A DNA stretch of 5,003 bases. It comes from Candidatus Hodarchaeota archaeon (lineage in GTDB: Archaea; Asgardarchaeota; Heimdallarchaeia; Hodarchaeales; YT1-057). Positions within the stretch are counted from its first letter, which is position 1. Every line of letters begins with the position of its first letter. The stretch spans positions 1 through 5,003 of the forward strand of contig JAEOTI010000785.1 in NCBI GenBank assembly GCA_016839955.1, in the 5' to 3' direction. The notes beneath the pieces are model-generated. The model ran no database searches and had not been told where the DNA came from. It saw only the letters and a list, made by a program, of their open reading frames with translations. Made by a program: the position numbers and the translations under genes. This document shows positions 1 through 5,003 of the stretch, in pieces.

Positions 1-371
1 GTCTCCTAATAGTAGGTATGAAGATGGTTCGTGCTGATGAGAATCTTCTTAGTGATCATTATGCTGAACATATTGGAAAGGAGTTTTATCCATCATTGAT
101 TCAATTTATGAAGAGTAACCCGGTTGTTGCTTTCGTTTTAGAAGGTGAAGGGGCAATTAAAGTGGGTAGAAAAATAACAGGCGCAACTAATCCCACTAAT
201 GCTATTCCAGGAACTATTCGAGGGGATTTTGCACATGCCCTACCTAATGGGCAAAATCTAATCCATGCCTCAGCAACAGAAGAAGATGCAAAACGAGAAG
301 TTGCTCTTTGGTTCAATGAAAATGAGCTGTTTTCATATCAGCGTGCAGATCATGAACATACTCATGGCTAA
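1..371 (+). CDS. ndk: Nucleoside diphosphate kinase, 3' part (5' end outside window)
   Basis: NDK transfers the gamma-phosphate of ATP to other (d)NDPs through a phospho-histidine and so balances NTP pools in the cytoplasm. The reading frame is open to the left edge (first full codon at 3-5, reading LLIVGMKMV), so the ATG at 18 is an internal Met, not the start. Judging from the usual family length of about 140-150 residues, roughly 30 residues are missing, including the N-terminal KPD motif. Visible family signatures are HYAEH near position 57, the VVAFVLEG strand, GATNP, PGTIRGDF, and the active-site block NLIHAS, whose catalytic His codon is at 264-266. The end is ELFSYQRAD followed by a short His-rich tail (HEHTHG). 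The stop is TAA at 369-371. The next gene on the same strand begins 64 bp downstream with no clear T-tract between, so read-through is plausible. Identification is firm; only the start is unseen. Confidence 0.96.
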   Translation, partial: LLIVGMKMVRADENLLSDHYAEHIGKEFYPSLIQFMKSNPVVAFVLEGEGAIKVGRKITGATNPTNAIPGTIRGDFAHALPNGQNLIHASATEEDAKREVALWFNENELFSYQRADHEHTHG

Positions 372-386
372 ATGTAAACCAATAAC

Positions 387-413
387 CATAGATTATTATA
401 ACCTCTGACTATG
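387..413. promoter_or_regulatory. Possible promoter/operator of the regulator: TATA-like element inside a short inverted repeat
   Basis: The ndk-regulator gap holds a TATA-like stretch (TATTATAA, about 394-401). It is flanked by inverted arms CATAG (387-391) and CTATG (409-413), whose starts are 22 bp apart, about two helical turns. A start of transcription some 25 bp beyond the TATA-like element would fall just before the GGAGG at 424. Winged-helix regulators often bind such sites over their own promoters, so self-regulation is a reasonable guess. However, 5-bp arms in AT-rich DNA arise easily by chance. Confidence 0.22.
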
Positions 414-423
414 AATAAAAGTT

Positions 424-428
424 GGAGG
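424..428 (+). promoter_or_regulatory. Shine-Dalgarno site of the regulator gene
   Basis: GGAGG lies 7 nt before the TTG at 436-438. The frame upstream is open only back to a TGA at 412-414 and offers no ATG or GTG there, so this site decides in favour of the TTG start. Confidence 0.8.
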
Positions 429-435
429 ACAAGTT

Positions 436-1155
436 TTGGAATTACAAGAAGAGCTGGACCCCTCATGCTTTCGTAAATCGGATCTCTCGTTACTTGATAT
501 CATAGGTAATCCCACCCGACGAAAGATCCTTACTCTTCTTTCATGTGAACCACATTATGCCTCTCAGCTTTCCCGTCTCTTGAAAATATCTCAACCTGCT
601 ATTGTTAAACAATTACGGATTCTAGAAGAAGCAGGTCTTACGATTTCAGAAAAACAACAAGATCCTGGAGAAAAGGGTCCTGAACGACTTTATTACTCAA
701 TTGCCTCAGAATTTATTCTTGTTTTTTCATTAGGGGCAAACTATGCTCATGGTAGATGCTGGGCAACTGAATCTAGAAAATATACCAATGAAAACATTCT
801 TCCTAAGGATATTCCGCCATTAAACGAAATTGCAAAGCAATTAACAAACTTGGAACAAGAAATTGTTTCGAAAGAACAAGAATTAGTACAATTAGAAACC
901 AAACGGAATAAGCTATTTCACCATGTATTGTTAATGCTCCAAAATGATAAGGAATTAAAAACAGCCAAAGCATATTTACAACGTGCAATAATACGAGCAT
1001 TGCTTATGTGTGATGACAAGGTTTGTATTGATGAACTAGCGAACTCTCTTGAAAAAGGAGAAGCTGAGATAATAAAGCATTTGAAAAAATTAGGTCAACG
1101 AGCATTAGTTGAATTTGATCTTGAAGAAGAGGATGTTCGGTTACCTGTTAGTTGA
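436..1155 (+). CDS. ArsR-like winged-helix transcriptional regulator with coiled coil and second HTH
   Basis: This 239-residue protein is probably a cytoplasmic DNA-binding regulator. Residues about 17-92 form an ArsR-type winged helix. DIIGNPTRRKILTLL is the typical first helix pair, SQLSRLLKISQPAIVKQLRILEEAGL covers the turn and recognition helix (about 43-68), and a wing ends in ERLYYSI. Residues 129-160 fit a heptad pattern (L129, I132, L136, L139, I143, L150, L153, L160), a likely dimerisation coiled coil. Residues about 182-237 look like a second, smaller HTH (AIIRALLM, then CIDELANSLEKGEAEIIKHLKKLGQRALVEF). The metal-binding ELCVCDL motif of metal-sensing ArsR proteins is absent, and the few Cys (11, 37, 108, 192, 197) are scattered, so metal sensing is not indicated. 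The N-terminal architecture resembles archaeal ArsR-like proteins with a wing followed by a long helix. Ligand and target genes are unknown. It starts with TTG behind GGAGG. It could be co-transcribed with ndk. The DNA-binding role is well supported; the second HTH is inferred from pattern. Confidence 0.9.
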   Translation: MELQEELDPSCFRKSDLSLLDIIGNPTRRKILTLLSCEPHYASQLSRLLKISQPAIVKQLRILEEAGLTISEKQQDPGEKGPERLYYSIASEFILVFSLGANYAHGRCWATESRKYTNENILPKDIPPLNEIAKQLTNLEQEIVSKEQELVQLETKRNKLFHHVLLMLQNDKELKTAKAYLQRAIIRALLMCDDKVCIDELANSLEKGEAEIIKHLKKLGQRALVEFDLEEEDVRLPVS

Positions 1156-1189
1156 ATTGATCCAAAAATTGCATTTTGAAATAGAAAGA

Positions 1190-1215
1190 GTAGTCTTTTT
1201 TCCAACAGATTTTTT
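1190..1215 (+). terminator. Candidate T-rich terminator after the regulator gene
   Basis: Two six-T runs (1196-1201 and 1210-1215) lie 41-60 bp past the regulator stop, on its coding strand and with no strong stem before them. Archaeal RNA polymerase terminates at such U-tracts without needing a hairpin. This would separate the ndk-regulator transcript from leuS. Confidence 0.45.
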
Positions 1216-1331
1216 AATAATCAAGAATGAAGTTGCAAATGGAGAAAACTGAAATGGGGTATCGCGTTCTCGAAACTACAAATAACAGAAATTTCCATTT
1301 TAAGTAGAAAACGGATTTCTAAGATTATACC

Positions 1332-1340
1332 CTATATACA
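1332..1340 (+). promoter_or_regulatory. TATA-like element, distal leuS promoter candidate
   Basis: CTATATACA resembles an archaeal TATA box. A start about 25 bp downstream would give a leuS leader of roughly 130 nt, long for an archaeal mRNA. It is the less likely of two candidates on spacing but the better match to a TATATA core. Confidence 0.25.
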
Positions 1341-1426
1341 GATCCCCCAAAAGCGAATTTCTTTTAATTATTCCATTAATTTTGTTTATTACGTACTAAT
1401 AAGAGCTTTGTTCTTGCATTACTACG

Positions 1427-1434
1427 GTTTAAAC
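1427..1434 (+). promoter_or_regulatory. TATA-like element, proximal leuS promoter candidate
   Basis: The palindrome GTTTAAAC contains a TTTAAA core close to many archaeal TATA boxes. A start about 25 bp downstream, near 1456, would leave a leader of some 35 nt that still includes the Shine-Dalgarno site at 1481-1487. Spacing makes this the preferred leuS promoter, though in AT-rich DNA the match alone is weak. Confidence 0.3.
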
Positions 1435-1480
1435 AGAATCAATAGACAATCCAAACAAGGAACAATCGCTTCTCCACAAA

Positions 1481-1487
1481 AGGTGAT
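1481..1487 (+). promoter_or_regulatory. Shine-Dalgarno site of leuS
   Basis: AGGTGAT matches the anti-Shine-Dalgarno region (complement of AUCACCU) and sits 5 nt before the ATG at 1493, supporting that start. Confidence 0.8.
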
Positions 1488-1492
1488 TTGAG

Positions 1493-4327
1493 ATGACTGA
1501 GGACTTCGATGATTTCATAAAACGAACAGGGAAAAAATGGCAAGATATATGGGACAAAGAAAAAACCTTTGAAGCTGATCCAAATCCTACTCGTCCAAAA
1601 TTCTTTCTAACTTTTCCATATCCTTATGTAAATGCATCAGTTCATTTAGGCCATGGTTATACTGTTCTGAAAGCTGATTTTTTAGCCCGGTACAAAAGGA
1701 TGAATGGATATAATGTCCTTTTCCCTCAAGGATTTCATGCCACAGGAGAACCCATTGTTGGGATGGCGAAACGATTAGTAGAGGGTGATGAATCTCAACT
1801 TAGAATTTTACGCATGTCTGGAATCTCTGAAGATGAGATTCCGAAATTCCATGATCCGTTACATATTGTAAAAACTTTTGTTCCAATGATGGAAGGCGAT
1901 TTACGGAGCATCGCTGTAAGTGTAGACTGGCGAAGGAAGTTTGTCACTGCAATAACTCCGTCCTATAGTAAATTTATTAGTTGGCAATATGAAACACTCC
2001 ATAAAAATGGTCGAGTAGGCATTGGTAGTCATCCTGTTGTTTATTGTCCGAAGTGTGATAGCCCCACAGGAGATCATGATAGATTAGAAGGAGAAGGCGC
2101 AACTGTTCAAGAATATACTCTGTTAAAATTTTCATTTGAAGATGCAATTATGCCTGCTGCAACATTACGACCCGAAACGATCTATGGCGTAACTAATATG
2201 TATTTACACCCTGATGCTAACTATGTAAAAGCAAAAGTGGACGATGAGAAATGGATTGTTTCAAAAGAAGCTTTCACAAAAATCAGTGAGCAAGGTTACA
2301 ATACAGAAATAATAACTGAGCATAAAGGAAGAGAATTCATAGGTAAAACCTGTAAAAATCCGGTTACAGATCATGAAATTCCAATTTTCCCTGCTGTCTT
2401 CGTAGATCCTACAAATGGTTCTGGTGTAGTGATGTCTGTTCCATCACATGCACCCGTAGATTGGGTCGTTATCAAAAATCTGAAGGATAATCCTGAATCT
2501 CTAATAGAATATGGAATTTCACCAGATGTTATAAATTCCCTGAAACCAATTTCTTTGATTACTGTCGAAGGTTATGGAGAACACCCTGCTATTGAGATCA
2601 TTGAAGAAATGGGAATTACTGATCAAAAGGATCCTCAAGTGGAAATAGCTACGAAAACGGTATATAAAAAAGAGTTTCACACTGGTTTTACAAAGGAAAT
2701 TACGGGAAAATATGCAGGAACACCAGTTAAAGAAATTAAAGATATTCTAATCGAAGATTTCACGGAATCAAGAATAGTTTCTCCGTTATATGAAACTTCT
2801 GAACCTGTTGTTTGTCGGTGTGGAACACCAAATTATGTTAAAGTACTATCAGAACAATGGTTCTTGAAATATGGAGATCCAGGATGGAAACAGCTCACTC
2901 AAATGAACCTGGAAGAAATGGCGTTCTATCCCCCTGAAATTCAATCTACATTTTCCCATGCGATAGATTGGTATAACAACAAAGCTTGTGCTAGAAAATC
3001 TGGTTTAGGTACACCTCTGCCCTTTGATAAAGATTGGATTGTAGAAACATTATCTGACTCAACGATCTATATGGCTTATTATACTCTTTCTCATTTCTTC
3101 AATTCGAAGTTAATTACAGCTGAACAAGCCACTAGTAACTTCTTTTCCTACATCTTTCAAAATGAAGGCGATCCTCAGACGATTACAGAAGAAACTAATA
3201 TTTCTGAAGAATTATTGGAGAGAATTAAGGGAGAATTTGAATACTGGTACCCTATGGATATTCGACTAAGTGCTAAAGATCTTGTCATGAATCATCTCAC
3301 TTTCTGTTTATTTCAACATACAGCGATGTTTAAGCCTGAACACCAACCCCAAGCTTACAGTGTTAATGGTTACATGAGTTTTGAAGGTCAAAAAATGAGC
3401 AAGTCTAAAGGATTATTTACTCCTTTATCAAGCGCTGTCGAAATCTATGGTGTTGATTTAACTCGATTAGGGTTACTTCAAGCTGGTGAAGGACTAGACG
3501 ATGCTAAATTCATTGAAAAGGAAGTTCGCGCCTCGAGACGATGGCTTGAAATGCTATATAAATATTCAAATAAGAAAACAACCACCGACCAATGGCATCA
3601 TCTAGATAAATGGCTTATAAGCCGTTTACAGGGGCATATTGAAGCAGCGATAGGGCATGCAGAGAATTTACGAACTAGATCATTTATTCAAGTAAGCCTA
3701 TTCGACATTCTGAATGATATGCGTTGGTACTTAAGAAGATCAAAGGATATTGGACCTGCTTTTGAGACAACTTTGAAAACATCCATTTTACTTCTAAATC
3801 CAGTAGTCCCCCACTTTTCTGAAGAAATTTGGGAGAGTTGGGATGAAAAAGAAAGATTAACATTCAAAAAATTCCCTGAAACTGATGAATCTAAAAAAGA
3901 ACTGAAAACAGAGGAAAAAGAACAATTCTTACGAGATTTAATGGAAGATATTGAGAAAATCAAACAAGCTACAAAGATGATTTCATTTGATCATCTTGCC
4001 CTTTACGTGGCTGAACCATGGAAATATAAAGTCTTCAGTATAGCGACATCAGATGTACCTCGAACTGAATTAATTAAGTCAATAATGAAAGATCCAGAGA
4101 TCAAGAAACAGGGATCAATGGCAGTAAAATACGCTCAAAAGTTACAACGAGAATTTCCTCGTTCAAGATTGTTTGATCAAACTGAAGAGTATGAAGCCCT
4201 GGACAATATGAAGAGCTTTTTAGAAGAGACGTACAATTGTAAAATATCTATAACTCATGCAAAAGATGCAATAGATAAACGAGCAAAGTTAGCTGAGCCA
4301 TATCGCCCCGCAATAACCTTATCCTAA
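1493..4327 (+). CDS. leuS: Leucyl-tRNA synthetase, archaeal/eukaryotic type, full length
   Basis: LeuRS charges tRNA-Leu with leucine using ATP, in the cytoplasm, and its editing domain hydrolyses mischarged tRNA. At 944 residues it has the usual archaeal length. In order: FPYPYVNASVHLGHG with the HIGH signature as HLGH (51-54); a zinc knuckle with CPKC (185-188) paired with CRC (441-443), all four Cys present; the CP1 editing domain between, with TLRPET (224-229) and GVVMSVPSHAPVD (311-323), including the Asp expected at the editing site; DWYNNKACARKSGLGTPLP and SDSTIYMAYY (492-530) of the catalytic core; NGYMSFEGQKMSKSKG with KMSKS at 634-638; the anticodon-binding helical domain with LLLNPVVPHFSEEIW (766-780); and a C-terminal tRNA-binding domain ending EPYRPAITLS. 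The archaeal/eukaryal subtype is shown by CP1 and the zinc knuckle preceding the catalytic signature, and by the C-terminal extension. One oddity is Leu641 directly after KMSKSKG, where class Ia enzymes usually have Asn. Nothing indicates an inactive paralogue. ATG start with a good Shine-Dalgarno; stop TAA. Confidence 0.98.
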   Translation: MTEDFDDFIKRTGKKWQDIWDKEKTFEADPNPTRPKFFLTFPYPYVNASVHLGHGYTVLKADFLARYKRMNGYNVLFPQGFHATGEPIVGMAKRLVEGDESQLRILRMSGISEDEIPKFHDPLHIVKTFVPMMEGDLRSIAVSVDWRRKFVTAITPSYSKFISWQYETLHKNGRVGIGSHPVVYCPKCDSPTGDHDRLEGEGATVQEYTLLKFSFEDAIMPAATLRPETIYGVTNMYLHPDANYVKAKVDDEKWIVSKEAFTKISEQGYNTEIITEHKGREFIGKTCKNPVTDHEIPIFPAVFVDPTNGSGVVMSVPSHAPVDWVVIKNLKDNPESLIEYGISPDVINSLKPISLITVEGYGEHPAIEIIEEMGITDQKDPQVEIATKTVYKKEFHTGFTKEITGKYAGTPVKEIKDILIEDFTESRIVSPLYETSEPVVCRCGTPNYVKVLSEQWFLKYGDPGWKQLTQMNLEEMAFYPPEIQSTFSHAIDWYNNKACARKSGLGTPLPFDKDWIVETLSDSTIYMAYYTLSHFFNSKLITAEQATSNFFSYIFQNEGDPQTITEETNISEELLERIKGEFEYWYPMDIRLSAKDLVMNHLTFCLFQHTAMFKPEHQPQAYSVNGYMSFEGQKMSKSKGLFTPLSSAVEIYGVDLTRLGLLQAGEGLDDAKFIEKEVRASRRWLEMLYKYSNKKTTTDQWHHLDKWLISRLQGHIEAAIGHAENLRTRSFIQVSLFDILNDMRWYLRRSKDIGPAFETTLKTSILLLNPVVPHFSEEIWESWDEKERLTFKKFPETDESKKELKTEEKEQFLRDLMEDIEKIKQATKMISFDHLALYVAEPWKYKVFSIATSDVPRTELIKSIMKDPEIKKQGSMAVKYAQKLQREFPRSRLFDQTEEYEALDNMKSFLEETYNCKISITHAKDAIDKRAKLAEPYRPAITLS

Positions 4328-4335
4328 AGTTTAAA

Positions 4336-5003
4336 TTATTGAACCCAAGAATCTAGGGGTTTTGTGGTTCTTTTTTTCCCTTTAGCCTTCCTCATGACTT
4401 TTTGGAAGTCCACATCAATTGAGGATATCGTTTTTCGTCCCAACATTTCCAGAATCTCATTACAATTTGCTGGAGCGTTACCATGATAATGGTTGTTCCA
4501 ATATCCGAAAATTTGCTCATGGTTATGTAAAAGATTTTGAACCTTAGGTAACCATTCTTTGACTTCTGCTTTAGAATAGCGATAATTATACCAAGGGCTT
4601 TTCCCATGACCATGCCATCTCACATAAGCAAACGGAGCTGTTTTACGACCTAAGATGGGAGGAAGGAGTGGTTCATCCACTATACAATAGGCTACATTAT
4701 AACGGTCTAATAGCGCAAAGACAGGACTTTCTTCTCCTTTAGGTACCCAACTCATGTGACGGAATTCGACCGCAAGTTGGAGATCCGAAGGCCACTCAGC
4801 AAAAAAATTTTCTAATCTTGAAGTTTCCTTTGAGGAAAAACTTGGAGGTAGTTGAAGGAGACTAGGTCCTAATTTATTTCCAAACCCTTTCTTCATAATT
4901 TCTAAATAAACTTGAAGATCGGGTTGCCAGTCCTTTTCAATTTTTTTCTTGTGTGTAATTGTTTGGGGGATCTTTGCAGCAAATTTGAAACCTTTTTGTG
5001 TTA
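4336..5003 (-). CDS. DUF72 (YecE-like) TIM-barrel protein, 5' end outside window
   Basis: The frame is open to the right edge: 221 residues are visible, starting TQKGFKFAAKIPQTITHKK, the typical early DUF72 strand and helix. The Met codon at 4894-4896 is therefore internal (KKGFGNKLGPSLLQLPPSF). With a usual family length of about 240-300 residues, some 30-60 N-terminal residues are missing. Family marks, in order: LGPSLLQLPPSF; AVEFRHMSW (EFRHMSW encoded at 4747-4767); CIVDEPLLPP; AYVRWHGHG followed by WYNYRYSKAEVKEW; and FGYWNNHYHGNAPANCNEIL. The fold is a TIM barrel with conserved acidic, His and Arg residues that suggest an active site, but the reaction is not established. After the family core comes a basic tail (MRKAKGKKRTTKP). 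The gene converges on leuS with an 8-bp gap (4328-4335). Its own start and promoter are not visible, and no clear terminator is seen on its strand inside leuS. Confidence 0.93.
   Translation of the reverse strand, partial: TQKGFKFAAKIPQTITHKKKIEKDWQPDLQVYLEIMKKGFGNKLGPSLLQLPPSFSSKETSRLENFFAEWPSDLQLAVEFRHMSWVPKGEESPVFALLDRYNVAYCIVDEPLLPPILGRKTAPFAYVRWHGHGKSPWYNYRYSKAEVKEWLPKVQNLLHNHEQIFGYWNNHYHGNAPANCNEILEMLGRKTISSIDVDFQKVMRKAKGKKRTTKPLDSWVQ
4371..4377 (+). terminator. Candidate T-tract terminator of leuS, inside the convergent gene
   Basis: A run of seven T lies 44 bp past the leuS stop. It corresponds to Gly-Lys-Lys-Arg codons in the C-terminal tail of the opposite-strand DUF72 gene. The 8-bp gap between the two stops has no room for a terminator, so leuS transcription must end within the neighbouring gene or run further into it; this is the best U-tract candidate nearby. 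Confidence 0.4.

Larger units (their letters stand above)
1156..1492. other. 337-bp intergenic region between the regulator and leuS
   Basis: No convincing gene is present. The left part carries the T-tracts. The middle contains a weak imperfect inverted repeat (AGAAATTTCC at 1287-1296 against GGATTTCT at 1313-1320) and a 26-codon ORF (1227-1307) with no recognisable relatives. The right part has TATA-like elements at 1333-1338 and 1427-1434 and ends in the leuS ribosome binding site. I looked for a tRNA (T-loop GTTCRANNC with paired arms) and found none. The length is ample for a promoter plus a leader, but no known riboswitch pattern stands out. Confidence 0.7.

Noticed and set aside
18..20. 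ATG at 18 as the start of a 117-residue NDK
   Set aside because: The frame is open upstream and already reads NDK sequence (LLIVG) before this Met; a start here would remove the nucleotide-binding N-terminal strand.
101..316. 71-residue minus-strand ORF
   Set aside because: Antisense to conserved ndk codons, with no recognisable motif.
803..1000. 65-residue hydrophobic minus-strand ORF resembling a membrane protein
   Set aside because: It lies wholly antisense to the coiled-coil part of the regulator; Glu/Gln/Lys/Asn codons read backwards give Leu/Phe/Ile/Val codons, producing a false membrane-like protein. No ribosome binding site or family match is evident.
1258..1280. Possible tRNA T-arm (GCGTTCTCGAAAC)
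   Set aside because: The loop does not fit GTTCRANNC, and no acceptor, D or anticodon arms can be paired around it.
1364..1381. TTAATT direct repeat at 12-bp spacing in the leuS upstream region
   Set aside because: Six-base AT-only repeats are expected by chance in DNA this AT-rich, and no third copy is present.
3688..3963. 91-residue Ser-rich minus-strand ORF
   Set aside because: Antisense to the anticodon-binding and linker part of leuS; the Ser/Phe richness is the reverse reading of Glu/Lys/Arg codons.
4392..4613. 73-residue minus-strand ORF
   Set aside because: It overlaps the DUF72 gene on the same strand in another frame; the DUF72 frame carries all the conserved motifs, and there is no sign of a frameshift.
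4894..4896. Minus-strand ATG as the start of a 186-residue DUF72 protein
   Set aside because: The frame continues to the right edge and the 35 extra residues match the family's early region (QKGFKFAAKIPQTITH).

Overview
The window is AT-rich DNA, most likely from an archaeon. The strongest clue is a complete leucyl-tRNA synthetase of the archaeal/eukaryotic class Ia type. The regulator is also of a kind common in archaea (ArsR-like winged helix followed by a coiled coil). Two translation starts are preceded by purine-rich sites matching the 3' end of prokaryotic 16S rRNA (GGAGG and AGGTGAT). I cannot fix the lineage: an Asgard or another mesophilic, AT-rich archaeal group would fit, and a bacterium that acquired archaeal-type leuS is not excluded.

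Layout, left to right. (1) 1-371, plus strand: the 3' part of a nucleoside diphosphate kinase gene, cut by the left edge. (2) 436-1155, plus: an ArsR-like transcriptional regulator with a TTG start and a strong Shine-Dalgarno site. It appears to have a second helix-turn-helix after a coiled coil. (3) 1156-1492: a 337-bp non-coding gap with T-rich candidate terminators near its left end, TATA-like elements, and a ribosome binding site at its right end. (4) 1493-4327, plus: leuS, full length, with all catalytic, zinc and editing motifs visible. (5) 4336-5003, minus: a DUF72 (YecE-like) gene whose 5' end lies beyond the right edge. It converges on leuS with only 8 bp between the two stop codons.

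The genes look like separate housekeeping functions, not one pathway: nucleotide homeostasis (ndk), translation (leuS), a local regulator of unknown target, and a conserved TIM-barrel protein of unknown function. The short ndk-regulator gap has no obvious terminator, so these two may be co-transcribed. leuS probably has its own promoter. I see no mobile element, CRISPR array, tRNA, rRNA or phage gene, and no evidence of a new multi-gene system. The points worth a second look are small: the double-domain regulator and its possible self-operator, an unusual residue after the leuS KMSKS signature, and a T-tract terminator candidate lying inside the convergent gene.
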